DNA of 62,465 bases from an uncultured bacterium (GTDB lineage: Bacteria; Bacteroidota; Bacteroidia; Chitinophagales; Chitinophagaceae), in contig CAIKEH010000020.1 of assembly GCA_903826405.1 (NCBI GenBank), positions 1 through 62,465 on the forward strand, given 5' to 3'. The notes beneath the pieces are model-generated. The model was given only the letters and a program-made list of their open reading frames with translations. It ran no database searches and had not been told where the DNA came from. Shown piece by piece: positions 1-10,509 of this stretch. A program made the translations under genes and the position numbers. Numbering within the stretch: position 1 is the stretch's first letter; each line of letters begins with the position of its first letter.

Positions 1-360
<360 letters not shown>

Positions 361-361
<1 letters not shown>

Positions 362-580
362 GGATTGGGGAATTAGGGGATTAGCGGATTGACGGATTAG
401 TGATAAACCGATCAATGATGAAATGATGCCGCGCGAACTGTACATATAATATAGAACAAAAAAATTCATGCTTTCAACTAATTCGTTAATCCCCTAATCC
501 GTCAATCCACTAATCCACTAATCCGTCAATCCGTTAATCCATTAATCCGTCAATCCATTAATCCGTCAATTCAATTAATT
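361..580. repeat. Octamer repeat array A, two inverted arms
   Basis: The left arm (about 361-402) holds about five units of an 8-bp repeat of the form GGATTAGN. The right arm (485-580) holds twelve units in the opposite orientation (forms such as GTTAATCC, ACTAATCC, GTCAATCC), exactly 96 bp. About 80 bp of unrelated AT-rich sequence separate the arms, so the whole could fold into a long imperfect hairpin. The same unit recurs at 8770-8891 and 29997-30088. No gene is supported from 403 to 757. Confidence 0.8.
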
Positions 581-757
581 TGGTTCATCGGCATATAACA
601 TCCATTCGCCGAAGAAAAAGGCCCATTGGGCTGAAAAATCATGAAACTACATAAAACGCCTATTAGTTTTATGGTCTGAACCACTAAGAAGAACTTCCAA
701 TCCCTTTGAATTCCGTACCAATAGAATATGTGAAGCCAAATAATTTCACCCAATTAT

Positions 758-3577
758 TTGCTTACCGTGCCTTACCTGAAAACCTACATCATAGCCTTCA
801 TGGCTATTTTCCTGTCGCTTGGCCTCAAGGCTCAGTATATGAATACGAGTCGTTTCGCCAGAATGGATGAGTTGTCGTTCAGGTCATCTTCTAATTTCCA
901 CAGCGTCCGACCTTCTGAGTCCTTCGGGCAAAAGATCACCATATATAATAACAGCGATCAGCCTTCGAGATTCCGCCTGGAACTTCGCAATAACAAATAT
1001 TTCAAGCTTCTTTATTCCACGGGTCAAGTTGTTAACGTGCCAGCCCATGACTCCGTAACGGTCGGTCTGAAATTCCTCAATATCAACGCCCGGGTGAATG
1101 GTGTCTACACGGTATACATCGATCTTTTCAACTTGGATGACGAAACGGACAGAAAGACCTATGACTTCAATGTGGAAGTATACGATGGTAGCGATCAGCA
1201 GTTCGTGATCCAGCCGTTACAGGAAAATGTTTATCTCGAAAAGAAAGCCAGGGATTTTGAAGTTCCTGTGATGATGAAGAACATGCTTCCAGATGAGGCT
1301 TTTGTTCATTTTGAACTGCAGAACGCAACAACTTCCCCTTATCGTATTTCATCCGATCAACAGAAGGGTGTCAGGCTACCCGGTAAGGATACGCTGATCA
1401 ACCTGCGCATACTCACCCCCGCTCAGATGATGGAACTCACTCAGGGCAACAATCGCGAGATGACAATCTACATGAAGAATGACAAAGGGGACATGCTGGG
1501 GATGTTCACCGTATACCCTCGTTGGCTGTTCAATACCGGTAACCTGCTGATGCCGGGCATGAATGAATATGGAAGTAATGCCTTGATGGCAGAGACCCAC
1601 TTCACTTCCTATGGGCGGGGACTGTATTCCAATGATGTACAGATCGGAAAAGCGGTAGGTGAAGGGGATGGTCTGGGTTTCAATGTCTATTACCAGCAAT
1701 TCATGCCGACTGGATTCAAGGTGTTGTCCAACACTTTCCTGAAGTTCCAGAGGGATAATTTTGCGGTTCAATTGGGAAATATATCCGATTACCACGAACT
1801 CAGCCTTTTCGGTCGTGGTTTCAAGGGGCAGATGTTCCTGGACGAGGATAAGTCGCAATCCGTTGAATTGTGGGCAGTGGACGAGCAGTATAACCTGCTG
1901 GATCCTTTTTCCATGAAACGTGGCACCAAGGTAGTTTCTGCACGATACAACAACAGCAATCTGGAAACAGGGGTGGGGCTTTCCTATAGTGCGAGTTATT
2001 TCAATCGGAATGAGGTCAACAGTAATGGGCACCTGCATTTCGCGACCTATCATGCCAAAATCGGAAAGAAACAACAACTTTCCGCATTGGTCGGCGGCAG
2101 CATGGAGAAATTCAATTATACTCGTCGGGATTCCAGCTTGCTGGGTTATTCCGCTCGATTGGATTATTCCTTCACGGGCACGAAGATCCAGGCTTATCTG
2201 TCTGCCTATCATTCTTCACGTGATTATGCTGGAATTTTGCAGGGAGCTACCAACATCACGGCTCTTGCCAACTATAATCTCTCAGCGAGGCTCAACCTTT
2301 CTTACCAATTGATCAAATCCACTTTCGATAAACCCGGTTATACGGACAGTAGTATTCAGGGACGTTATTTTTATAATTACACGCAGCATTCCCTGCAGAC
2401 TGGCTATAACGCAGGGAAGTTGAAGCTTTTTGCTAAATCTTATCTGTTACAACAGGGTCAGTTGTACACCCTTTCACCTTTGGCTGTTCCTGTCGCCAGT
2501 TCTTCTTCCGCCAGACTCCAGATGGGTGTGAATCTGTGGATGAAAAAATTCTCTTTCTCCAGTTTCATCGATGGTGGACATTTCACTTCGACGAATACCC
2601 CGGTAGCTGTCAGCCAATTCTCCACCAGACTTTCCTTGAGCATGAGCGGTTATGGTTTCTCCTGGATAACCCAATCGCAGGTCGGCCCTTACTTTTTGAA
2701 CGATGTGATGTACCTGAAAGGTGATCCCAATAAATTCCGTTCCGTATTCACCAGCCTGACTTACGAGCATGTGTTTTTCAACAAATTGATGCTCATGTCC
2801 AGTGTCAATTTCAATAGGAGTACGAACTTTTCTGTTTCGCAGACATATTTTATGCAGAATGTCGATTATAAATTGGGGCACGGTTTCACAGCAACAAGCT
2901 ACATTTTGATCAGTCGTAATGGTCAGATCAATAATACCCAGTTCCGTATAGGCGTGCGTAAGGTGTTCAATATGCGCCATACTGAAGATGCCCCGGTCAG
3001 TTTGCGGATGAGGATTTTTCTGGATATGAACAATAATAAGATCAAGGATGCCGAAGAGTCCTGGGCGGAAGGGGTGATCATGCGTATGGATGATCTGAAT
3101 CTCATCACGGGCTCCGATGGATATATTCAATTGAAGAATGTAGGAAAAGGTTGGCACAAATTCAGCTTGAAATACAGTAAGGATAATCAACAGAGTTCGA
3201 TCGAGCAGTCCTTGGATCTGGACAGGAACGAATACATGGAAGTGGGTATACCACCCCAATTTGAAGTGAAGGGTAAGGTTGTCGAAGGGAAAAGCCACTA
3301 TCTCAAGCCAGATGAATCATTGGAAGGAATTCGTATCGCTTTCAGGCAAGGAAATAAGGAGTTTTACGTTTACACTCAGAAAGATGGTCAATTCAGGTCC
3401 TCGGTACCTCCTGGAAAGTATCTGGTGAGCATTGAGCAGTTGAAAAAACTGGGGTATGCCGGAGTTGAGAAAGAGATCGAGGTCAAACCTTCAACAGGTT
3501 TCCAGGATGCTCTGGAACTGACCTGGCAGAACAATGAACGTAAAATTGAGATCAAGAAGATCAATAAGCAACCCTGA
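758..3577 (+). CDS. Predicted outer-membrane beta-barrel protein with C-terminal SdrD_B/CarboxypepD-like domains
   Basis: A 939-residue exported protein. The N-terminus is a signal peptide probably cut after LGLKA, leaving Gln. Residues about 30-260 are beta-rich and look like Ig-type domains. Residues about 260-740 are long runs of alternating polar and aromatic residues typical of an outer-membrane barrel. From about 748, RMRIFLDMNNNKIKD resembles the calcium-binding SdrD_B/Cna-B type domain, and the last 90 residues resemble a carboxypeptidase-regulatory-like domain. The TTG at 758 is taken as start; GTG at 767 is equally possible. The next gene begins 8 bp after the stop, so the two are probably co-transcribed. 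I do not recognise a named family. A partner or anchor of the downstream T9SS cargo is a guess from position only. Confidence 0.75.
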   Translation: MLTVPYLKTYIIAFMAIFLSLGLKAQYMNTSRFARMDELSFRSSSNFHSVRPSESFGQKITIYNNSDQPSRFRLELRNNKYFKLLYSTGQVVNVPAHDSVTVGLKFLNINARVNGVYTVYIDLFNLDDETDRKTYDFNVEVYDGSDQQFVIQPLQENVYLEKKARDFEVPVMMKNMLPDEAFVHFELQNATTSPYRISSDQQKGVRLPGKDTLINLRILTPAQMMELTQGNNREMTIYMKNDKGDMLGMFTVYPRWLFNTGNLLMPGMNEYGSNALMAETHFTSYGRGLYSNDVQIGKAVGEGDGLGFNVYYQQFMPTGFKVLSNTFLKFQRDNFAVQLGNISDYHELSLFGRGFKGQMFLDEDKSQSVELWAVDEQYNLLDPFSMKRGTKVVSARYNNSNLETGVGLSYSASYFNRNEVNSNGHLHFATYHAKIGKKQQLSALVGGSMEKFNYTRRDSSLLGYSARLDYSFTGTKIQAYLSAYHSSRDYAGILQGATNITALANYNLSARLNLSYQLIKSTFDKPGYTDSSIQGRYFYNYTQHSLQTGYNAGKLKLFAKSYLLQQGQLYTLSPLAVPVASSSSARLQMGVNLWMKKFSFSSFIDGGHFTSTNTPVAVSQFSTRLSLSMSGYGFSWITQSQVGPYFLNDVMYLKGDPNKFRSVFTSLTYEHVFFNKLMLMSSVNFNRSTNFSVSQTYFMQNVDYKLGHGFTATSYILISRNGQINNTQFRIGVRKVFNMRHTEDAPVSLRMRIFLDMNNNKIKDAEESWAEGVIMRMDDLNLITGSDGYIQLKNVGKGWHKFSLKYSKDNQQSSIEQSLDLDRNEYMEVGIPPQFEVKGKVVEGKSHYLKPDESLEGIRIAFRQGNKEFYVYTQKDGQFRSSVPPGKYLVSIEQLKKLGYAGVEKEIEVKPSTGFQDALELTWQNNERKIEIKKINKQP

Positions 3578-3585
3578 AAGTTCCC

Positions 3586-6500
3586 ATGATCCATTCCAGC
3601 CCGCGGTTTAGACAAATATTTCTCATTTTCTTACTTCTCGCGCTTCCCTGGTGCTTGCAGGCTCAATCCTATTCTTGGCTATGGGCGAAAAAGGAAGGTT
3701 CCATCGCTGCAGAAGCTGGTCGAAAGGTGGCTGTGGATGTGGATGGTAATGTTTTCGTGACAGGTCTTTTTGGAAGTACGTTCACTGTTGGAAGCAACAC
3801 TTATGTCAATCAGTCCACGGATGTGGTACTCATCAAATATGATGCAACCGGAAAACTCATCTGGTCCATCCCCATTTCGAGTCAGCAGGACGACGATGTG
3901 ACTTCGGTCATCCCTGATTTGAGTGGCGGAGTATATATAGCAGGTACGTTCAAAGGAGCTTCATTGTCTTATCCAGGTGGTAGCCTGATCAACTCCTCTT
4001 CGGGATCTGAAGAAGTTTTTCTCCTCCGGGTTTCCGGGAATGGAGCCGTCCAATGGTCGTTCAGTCCAAAAGGAACTGGAACAGATTATTCCGGAAAACT
4101 GTGTACCGATGGAAATTCGGTGGTCATGTCTGGTTATTTTCAAAGCCCGCATATAGATTTTGACAGTTACGGTTTCAACAATACAAGTTATAAACCCATT
4201 TTTCTCTGTCGTCTTGACAACACGGGAAAGGTGATTTGGGCCAAAACCATCGGCAAGGATTATATCGACAAAGGTGATGGCCTTGCCATGGATAAGGCTG
4301 GGAATATCTATATGGGTGGTACCATGGCCAGCAGTAGCTTGAATATCGATGGCAATTCGATGACGCTTACCGGTTCCGGCACCAATGGTGATCTTTTCGT
4401 TTCAAAATTCGATGCAAATGGTAAATGCATCTGGGCCCGAAATGCACAGGGAACCGGGGTTGAGGAGTTGACCGGTCTGGGTATGGATGCTTCTGAAAAC
4501 CTGTATTTCACCGGATCGTTCACAAGCCCCACGCTGGTTTTCAAAACTTACTCGATAACGAATACTTCCGGCAAAGAAGAATACCTTATCGGCAGCATCG
4601 ATGCCAACGGTTTGCCAAGATGGTTGGCTAAAGCCAATAGCGAGACCGTGAGCAGGGGTACGGATATTGCCGTGCAAGGGAATGACATATACACTACAGG
4701 ATATTTTTCCGGATCCCCGCTCCAATTGGGTTCCAGCCTGGTGAACAATGGCTCCAATGATCTTTTCCTGGCACAGTATGACGGCAGCGGCAAATTAATC
4801 TGGAGCAATGCATCAGGAGGTTCTGGTGATGACCGGTCTTATGGTGTGGCCGTAACTTCCTGTGGCGGTGTAGTTGCAGGAGAATTCAATAGTAGTTCAA
4901 TGTATTTCGGGGGCATTAAAGTGACCAATTCCAATAGTGGCACAACGGATATCTTCAGCGCACGTTTCGCCCGACAATTGAATTATCCGGCATTCCCGGA
5001 TACGACGCGTTCCTGCGACCCTGCTTTAACGCTCGATGCGGGGTCGGGATATGCGAACTATATCTGGATGACCGGCCAGACATCACAGGCCATCGATCCG
5101 GAAGGTTCAGGATTATATTCAGTCAAAGTGGTGGACAAGGCAGGTTGCATAGGAGAAGACTCTACCTACGTATCGGTCGTTCAGGCGAACATCTTGCAGA
5201 AGGACACTTCCATTTGTCGTGGATCAAGCTTGAAGCTGGCCATAGACAGTTCATATTTGCAGGGCAGGATAAGCTTGACATTCAGCAAAGCGATGAACGC
5301 AAACTGGAGCGTTGGAGTGAACACCATACCTCATGCGCATTATCGCCTGGTGGTCAAGGGAACCTGGAAGCCAGATGCCTTAGCTGGCAATGCACTGGAT
5401 GCTGCATACCAATACGCTGAATCCACGAACACGATGGTCAGAAAATGGCAGCCACCAGCCGACTTCCCACTTCCATTCAAAGTGAACAATCTTTCCATCA
5501 GACCTATCAACGATGCTTTCCGATCAGACCATACATATGAATATCAGCTAACATCTACCTCCAATCAATTCAGTTTCGATTTCACGGACGCCTATGTCAT
5601 GGATAATTCCGGATCCCTGGATTTTGAGCTTTATCGGGTGAATGATCCCGTAAGGATCAAATGGTCCACTGGCGATACTACAAATACCATATCGGTGAAG
5701 CCATTGGTCACTACCACGTATACAGTGACCATGACGGATGGCATTACCACCTGTACGGACAAGGTCACGATCACCGTGGATAATAGCGTGCCGCTCGATC
5801 TTCCGGATACGGTTCGTTCCTGTGGTTCCACGGTCACGCTTGACGGTTCCAAGGCCTTTTCCACTTATTCCTGGTCCACGGGTGAGAACACTCAGCAGAT
5901 CCAGGTCACGAAAAGTGGAGGGTATTCATTGGATGTGAAGAATTCCACAGGCTGCCATTATCAGGATAGCACTATAGTTTCTCTTGTTGTTGCGGATATT
6001 CTTCAGAATGATCAAGTGATTTGCGCAGGCTCTTCTTTGGACCTTACAACAGCGCAGGCTCCATCAGGTTCTAACTGGATCTATACCTGGAACTCCGGGC
6101 AAACCACATCCAGCATAACCGTGAAACCAGTACAGGATACGATATATAGGGTTCGGATATCCGATGGGATTTCCGCTTGTTCCGACAGCATCAAGTTGAA
6201 GGTCTCGGTAGTGGATACCACTTTGGGGGTCATAGGCACACTTGCTTTTTGTGACGGCGGTTCCGTTGATCTGAAGGCAGGCAAAGCTGTAACTTATCAA
6301 TGGATCCATGACGGTCTTTCCCTGGTGGGCTCTACGTTGCAAACACTCACCGTTCATTCCGCCGGTATGTATCAGGTTAAATTGACAGATGGCAATGGAT
6401 GCGTCGATTCCAGCAGGTCGGTGACCGTTACCAATTTCACCAGCCCGGTGGTTTCCTTGGATGCCGGAGGACCTGTTACTTTCTGTGAAGGAGGGGATGT

Positions 6501-7950
6501 GCAACTGAATTCAAGTGTTATCGCTGGTGGTGGTGCCGGATTAGTGTACAGCTGGTCAAAGGACGGAGTGCTGCTTACCGGTGTCAATGCGCCTTCATAT
6601 ACGACGAGCAGATCCGGTATATATGTTGTCACACTGACCAATGCAGGCGGTTGTACGGGGACCTCCCGATCGATCAAGGTCGCCGTAGAACCCGTACCTG
6701 TGGTAACGTTGACTCCAGGGACCAGTGCGAGTATCTGCGAAGGTCAGGAACAGAACATCGGTTCAGGAATATCACCCTCGGGGTTTGGTGTGGCTTCTTA
6801 TGTCTGGCAGAAAGATGGTATCACAGATCCATCTGCCAACGGATCGAGTGTAGTGGCCAAAGAATCCGGAAAATATGTGCTCATAGTAACAGGAAGCAAT
6901 GGATGTTCGGGCCGGTCGGCCGGTATGGACCTCACTGTGAATCCGCTTCCTTCAGGAAAACTGACAAGCCCTTCAGACTTGACTTTATGCAAGGGCGATC
7001 AGATCAGCCTACAGGTAGACGGAGGATCCACCTACCGTTGGATGCGTAATGGCGTAGTGGATGCAAGTTCTACTTCAAGCGATCTTTCGGCCCGGGATAC
7101 GGGAACGTATAGCGTGGAAATTTCCAGTGCTGCCGGATGTCGCTCCATGGCAACGGGAACTGCAGTTATCACCTATAAGATAACACCTACTCTTGATTTC
7201 AGCTTCCTGCCAGCATGCGCGGGATCTTCAACCGTCTTCATCAATGGCAGTACATACAGTGGTGGTGGGAGCATCAATTATTCCTGGGATCTGGGAGATG
7301 GTGCAAGTTTGGAGGGGGATCAGGCTGAGCATATCTATACTCAGGGAGGGGAATACAGGGTCATACTCACCGCAACAACCTCAGTTTGTCCTTCATCACC
7401 GGAGAAGTTCGCCAAAGCTGTCATGATCACTTCTTCAAGACCAGGGATCAATTACGGGTTGACCAATGCCGTTTCCGGCAAACCGGTGACTCTGCAGGCT
7501 CGCAGTTTCGGAAATACGTACAGGTGGGCTCCATCCCAGGGTTTGTCCGATCCGGGATCCGACAGGACCGATGCCACGCTGAACAAGGATGGACAATTCA
7601 CCGTGACCATTACGGATATCGGGGGCTGTGTCACTGTGGATACAGTCCTGGTCAGGGTGTTCCCGGGCAATTCCATTTATGTGCCATCGGCGTTCACCCC
7701 CAATGGAGATGGACTCAATGACCGGCTTTACCCGGTGATGGCAGGTTACAAGGAACTCCACTTCTTCCGGGTCTACAACCGTTTGGGAAATTTGGTCTTC
7801 GAGACGAATCGCATGGGTAAAGAGTTCAGTTGGGATGGTACCATCAAGGGCTATGCTCAACAGACTGGCGACTACATCTGGGCGCTCCAGGCCATTGACG
7901 AGAATGGCCATGTGGTCAACCAGAAAGGAAATACCACCCTGATACATTGA
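3586..7950 (+). CDS. Giant secreted protein, SBBP propeller repeats and Ig/PKD modules, T9SS type B (CHU_C) sorting domain
   Basis: A 1454-residue cell-surface or secreted protein. Residues 1-27 are a signal peptide (cleavage near CLQA, Gln next). Residues about 28-470 contain repeated GNVFVTG / WAK / DANGK-type units of SBBP-like seven-bladed propellers. Residues about 475-1330 are a chain of Ig-like modules, each with a Cys near the start, a Y-x-W core and a later GC pair; one near 1205-1290 has the PKD-like WDLGDG core. The last 90 residues, from VPSAFTPNGDGLND, are the gliding-motility-associated C-terminal domain (CHU_C, TIGR04131) that directs type IX secretion. Such proteins are often adhesins. 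No PorP/SprF-like gene, a usual neighbour of type B cargo, is evident, unless the upstream barrel serves that role. Confidence 0.88.
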   Translation: MIHSSPRFRQIFLIFLLLALPWCLQAQSYSWLWAKKEGSIAAEAGRKVAVDVDGNVFVTGLFGSTFTVGSNTYVNQSTDVVLIKYDATGKLIWSIPISSQQDDDVTSVIPDLSGGVYIAGTFKGASLSYPGGSLINSSSGSEEVFLLRVSGNGAVQWSFSPKGTGTDYSGKLCTDGNSVVMSGYFQSPHIDFDSYGFNNTSYKPIFLCRLDNTGKVIWAKTIGKDYIDKGDGLAMDKAGNIYMGGTMASSSLNIDGNSMTLTGSGTNGDLFVSKFDANGKCIWARNAQGTGVEELTGLGMDASENLYFTGSFTSPTLVFKTYSITNTSGKEEYLIGSIDANGLPRWLAKANSETVSRGTDIAVQGNDIYTTGYFSGSPLQLGSSLVNNGSNDLFLAQYDGSGKLIWSNASGGSGDDRSYGVAVTSCGGVVAGEFNSSSMYFGGIKVTNSNSGTTDIFSARFARQLNYPAFPDTTRSCDPALTLDAGSGYANYIWMTGQTSQAIDPEGSGLYSVKVVDKAGCIGEDSTYVSVVQANILQKDTSICRGSSLKLAIDSSYLQGRISLTFSKAMNANWSVGVNTIPHAHYRLVVKGTWKPDALAGNALDAAYQYAESTNTMVRKWQPPADFPLPFKVNNLSIRPINDAFRSDHTYEYQLTSTSNQFSFDFTDAYVMDNSGSLDFELYRVNDPVRIKWSTGDTTNTISVKPLVTTTYTVTMTDGITTCTDKVTITVDNSVPLDLPDTVRSCGSTVTLDGSKAFSTYSWSTGENTQQIQVTKSGGYSLDVKNSTGCHYQDSTIVSLVVADILQNDQVICAGSSLDLTTAQAPSGSNWIYTWNSGQTTSSITVKPVQDTIYRVRISDGISACSDSIKLKVSVVDTTLGVIGTLAFCDGGSVDLKAGKAVTYQWIHDGLSLVGSTLQTLTVHSAGMYQVKLTDGNGCVDSSRSVTVTNFTSPVVSLDAGGPVTFCEGGDVQLNSSVIAGGGAGLVYSWSKDGVLLTGVNAPSYTTSRSGIYVVTLTNAGGCTGTSRSIKVAVEPVPVVTLTPGTSASICEGQEQNIGSGISPSGFGVASYVWQKDGITDPSANGSSVVAKESGKYVLIVTGSNGCSGRSAGMDLTVNPLPSGKLTSPSDLTLCKGDQISLQVDGGSTYRWMRNGVVDASSTSSDLSARDTGTYSVEISSAAGCRSMATGTAVITYKITPTLDFSFLPACAGSSTVFINGSTYSGGGSINYSWDLGDGASLEGDQAEHIYTQGGEYRVILTATTSVCPSSPEKFAKAVMITSSRPGINYGLTNAVSGKPVTLQARSFGNTYRWAPSQGLSDPGSDRTDATLNKDGQFTVTITDIGGCVTVDTVLVRVFPGNSIYVPSAFTPNGDGLNDRLYPVMAGYKELHFFRVYNRLGNLVFETNRMGKEFSWDGTIKGYAQQTGDYIWALQAIDENGHVVNQKGNTTLIH

Positions 7951-8072
7951 TTTGTCCAGTGATTTGGTCGGGAAATAGTCCGGTAATTTCTCCATGGATT
8001 ATTTTCTTGAATCCGAATCGTCACCTTCGTTATTTTTGCTTCTTCTGACCTTAACCAAAAAGGATCTTGGGT

Positions 8073-8759
8073 ATGTTAACCGCAGTCATTATTGATGATG
8101 ATAAAATGTCTGGCACGATCCTCGAGCATTTTTGCGAAAAGAATGAGGATATACAGTTGCTGAGGCATTTTTCCGAACCTCAATCCGCCATGGAATTCCT
8201 GAAGCAGGAGATGGTAGACCTTTTATTACTGGATGTGGAGATGCCCGGACTGAATGGCTTCGACCTGCTTGACAAACTCGACTACCATCCGTACGTGATT
8301 TTGACTTCAGGAAAGTCTGAATATGCTTTCCTTGGATTCGAATATCAGGTGGTGGATTTCCTGAAGAAGCCCGTCCATTACAGCCGCTTCAAAGCTGCCG
8401 TGGATAAATTGATCAATTTGCGTAATGCCCCTGCAGTTGCTCAACAGCCGGAGGAGATCTTCATCCGCCAGAAGGAAGGTCTGGTTAAAGTTCCTTTTCA
8501 GAATATTTATTATGTGGAAGTGATAGATGATTACTTGAAATTTCATACCTCTTCAGGCACCTACATGGTGCTGGGTACGCTCAAATACCTCGAGCAAAAA
8601 CTCGATCCCTCCATTTTCATCAAACCTCATCGATCCTGGATCGTGAACATCAAATTCGTTGAAGATTTTACGGACGGCAAATTATTAGTGAAAGGAAAAC
8701 TCATCCCGGTAAGCAAGCAGAATAAAATGAATGTGGTGAAGAGATTGAATATTCTGTGA
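8073..8759 (+). CDS. LytTR-family response regulator, orphan
   Basis: A 228-residue two-component regulator. The receiver domain (1-115) has the acidic pocket D8/D9, phospho-acceptor D54 in LLLLDVEMPG and the conserved Lys in FLKKP near residue 103. The C-terminal LytTR DNA-binding domain (about 130-228) contains YVEVIDDYLKF and FIKPHRSWIVN. The frame is open from a TTG at 8067, but the ATG at 8073 starts the receiver fold directly and is preferred. LytTR regulators normally pair with a LytS/YehU-type membrane kinase; none is adjacent, so the input signal is unknown. The gene ends 10 bp before an octamer array that could act as its terminator. Confidence 0.9.
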   Translation: MLTAVIIDDDKMSGTILEHFCEKNEDIQLLRHFSEPQSAMEFLKQEMVDLLLLDVEMPGLNGFDLLDKLDYHPYVILTSGKSEYAFLGFEYQVVDFLKKPVHYSRFKAAVDKLINLRNAPAVAQQPEEIFIRQKEGLVKVPFQNIYYVEVIDDYLKFHTSSGTYMVLGTLKYLEQKLDPSIFIKPHRSWIVNIKFVEDFTDGKLLVKGKLIPVSKQNKMNVVKRLNIL

Positions 8760-8769
8760 AGGGAAGAAG

Positions 8770-8891
8770 GGATTAATGAATTAATGGATTAATGAATTAG
8801 TGGATTAATGGATTAATCCGCTAATCCCCTAATCCGTCAATCCATTAATTCATTAATCCGTTAATTCGCTAATCCGCTAATCCGCTAATCC
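8770..8891. repeat. Octamer repeat array B, palindromic, between convergent genes
   Basis: Six 8-bp units of the form GGATTAAT/GAATTAAT (8770-8817) run head to head into about nine units in the opposite orientation (CCGCTAAT, CCATTAAT and similar, 8818-8891). The result is a roughly 120-bp imperfect palindrome between the 3' ends of the LytTR gene (+) and trpB (-). It may form a long hairpin and act as a bidirectional terminator. That is inference; the repeat structure is seen directly. Confidence 0.85.
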
Positions 8892-8902
8892 TTTAGCCCC
8901 TA

Positions 8903-10267
8903 TCACGCTGGCTGCAGTGCTTCGATCTCAGCCAGGTTGGCTGTAAGTTCGGCATCGGTGAAGTGGTGGTCCTCCAGTTTTCCTTCGAAATAATCCGCAT
9001 AAGCCTGCATGTCCACGAAGCCATGACCACAGAGGTTGAAAAGAATGGTCTTTTCCTTTCCTTCGATCTTGGCTTGCTTGGCTTCTCTGATCACCTGCGC
9101 AATGGCATGGGTGGCTTCGGGAGCTGGGATGATGCCTTCGGCCTTGGAGAACTGGACTCCGGCGTCGAAACACTCCAGTTGTTGTAGAGCTTGTGCTTCG
9201 ATAAGGCCATCCTTGAGTAGTTGAGAGCAGATGACACTGGCTCCATGGTAGCGAAGTCCGCCCGCATGAATAGCTGCAGGTTTGAAATTGTGGCCAAGTG
9301 TATACATGGGCAGCAGTGGGGTATAGCCCGCCGTGTCGCCGAAATCGTAACGGAAGACCCCTTTAGTGAGTTTGGGGCAGCTGGCCGGTTCCACGGCGAT
9401 GCATCGAACGTCTTTTTTTCCTTGAAGTTGATATTGAAGGAAAGGGAAAGAGATGCCAGCAAAATTCGAGCCCCCACCCAGCGGGGCGATCACGATGTCT
9501 GGGAAGTCCCCGGCATATTCCATCTGTTTTACTGCTTCCTGCCCGATGATTGTCTGGTGCATGAGTACGTGGTTCAATACGGAACCGAGGGAATATTTAG
9601 TCTGTTCATCTGCGACAGCACGCTCGATGGCTTCAGAAATGGCAATGCCCAGACTTCCTGTACTGTTGGGGTCTTTTTCAAGAATGTTCCTGCCGGCTTG
9701 TGTACGATTGCTAGGGGAAGGGTATACATCCGCACCGAAAGTATTCATCATGATCTTGCGGTAAGGCTTTTGGTCGTAGCTGATCCGCACCATGTAGATC
9801 TCGCATTCGAGACCGAATTGCGCACATGCAAATGCCAGGGCGGTTCCCCATTGGCCTGCACCGGTCTCAGTGGAGATTTTCTTTACGCCTTCCATTTTGT
9901 TGTAATAGGCCTGTGGTACGGCGGTATTGGGCTTATGGGAGCCGCTGGGGCTAACACCTTCATATTTATAATAGATCTTAGCCGGTGTGTCCAAGGCTTT
10001 TTCAAGTCCCGTGGCCCGCATCAACGGCGTGGGACGCCAGATCTTGTATATATTCCTGACTTCTTCAGGAATCTCAATATATCTTTCAGCGCTGACTTCC
10101 TGTTTGATCAATTCCATGGGAAATAGCGGGGCGAGGTCCTGTGGGCCGACCGGCTGCCTGGTGCCAGGATGCAAGGGTGGGAGAGGCTTGTTGGGCATGT
10201 CTGCAACTACATTGTACCAATGCGTAGGCATCTCCGATTCATTCAGAAAGATCTTTTTGTTGGCCAT
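8903..10267 (-). CDS. Tryptophan synthase beta-like protein, TrpB2 type
   Basis: A PLP-dependent enzyme of 454 residues. The PLP lysine is probably K112 in GSHKPN; PLGGGSN near the middle is the phosphate-binding glycine loop. The long N-terminal extension (about 70 residues before the core) and [14 protein letters not shown] mark it as the TrpB2 subgroup (COG1350) rather than the canonical TrpB1, which has HTGAHK. TrpB2 makes tryptophan from indole and serine. Several TrpB2 proteins act without TrpA, and in others the natural role (indole salvage or serine deamination) is unsettled. No trpA or other trp gene is nearby, which fits a stand-alone enzyme. ATG at 10267 is the only reasonable start. 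Confidence 0.88.
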   Translation of the reverse strand: MANKKIFLNESEMPTHWYNVVADMPNKPLPPLHPGTRQPVGPQDLAPLFPMELIKQEVSAERYIEIPEEVRNIYKIWRPTPLMRATGLEKALDTPAKIYYKYEGVSPSGSHKPNTAVPQAYYNKMEGVKKISTETGAGQWGTALAFACAQFGLECEIYMVRISYDQKPYRKIMMNTFGADVYPSPSNRTQAGRNILEKDPNSTGSLGIAISEAIERAVADEQTKYSLGSVLNHVLMHQTIIGQEAVKQMEYAGDFPDIVIAPLGGGSNFAGISFPFLQYQLQGKKDVRCIAVEPASCPKLTKGVFRYDFGDTAGYTPLLPMYTLGHNFKPAAIHAGGLRYHGASVICSQLLKDGLIEAQALQQLECFDAGVQFSKAEGIIPAPEATHAIAQVIREAKQAKIEGKEKTILFNLCGHGFVDMQAYADYFEGKLEDHHFTDAELTANLAEIEALQPA

Positions 10268-10438
10268 AATCTTTTATTATAATTTGAGTCAAAAATTAAG
10301 GAAAATACATTATTCATTAACCAGGAATCGGGAAAAATTGCCAGTTTCGTGAAAATATAAAATCCTCCCTTTTCCCCTTTTATTGAATTCCTTAGATGCA
10401 GAATATGCTTGTTTACAGGTCATTAACATATGTTATGC

Positions 10439-10446
10439 TACTTTTG
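10439..10446 (+). promoter_or_regulatory. Possible Bacteroidota -7 box (TACTTTTG)
   Basis: TACTTTTG matches the Bacteroidota sigma-A -7 consensus TAnnTTTG and lies 63 bp before the dioxygenase start, in a divergent intergenic region. A TTG lies upstream at 10409, but the spacing (27 bp) is longer than the usual 17-23, so this is tentative. Confidence 0.3.
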
Positions 10447-10509
10447 AGGTTAATTTATTTGATTCATCCAGTTAAGATCTGAGGTCTGTCCCATCCTATA
10501 ATTCAGTAC

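Noticed and set aside
571-753. 60-codon minus-strand ORF, Trp/Phe-rich
   Set aside because: It runs into the octamer array, has no recognisable family and no promoter or neighbour support. Another frame of the same stretch looks no worse.
1376-2212. 278-codon ORF opposite the barrel gene
   Set aside because: It is a shadow of the plus-strand gene: the composition is unnatural, there is no domain, and the sense strand has clear protein features.
9221-10126. 301-codon plus-strand ORF opposite trpB
   Set aside because: The minus-strand TrpB2 match is full length and motif-rich; this frame is its antisense shadow.
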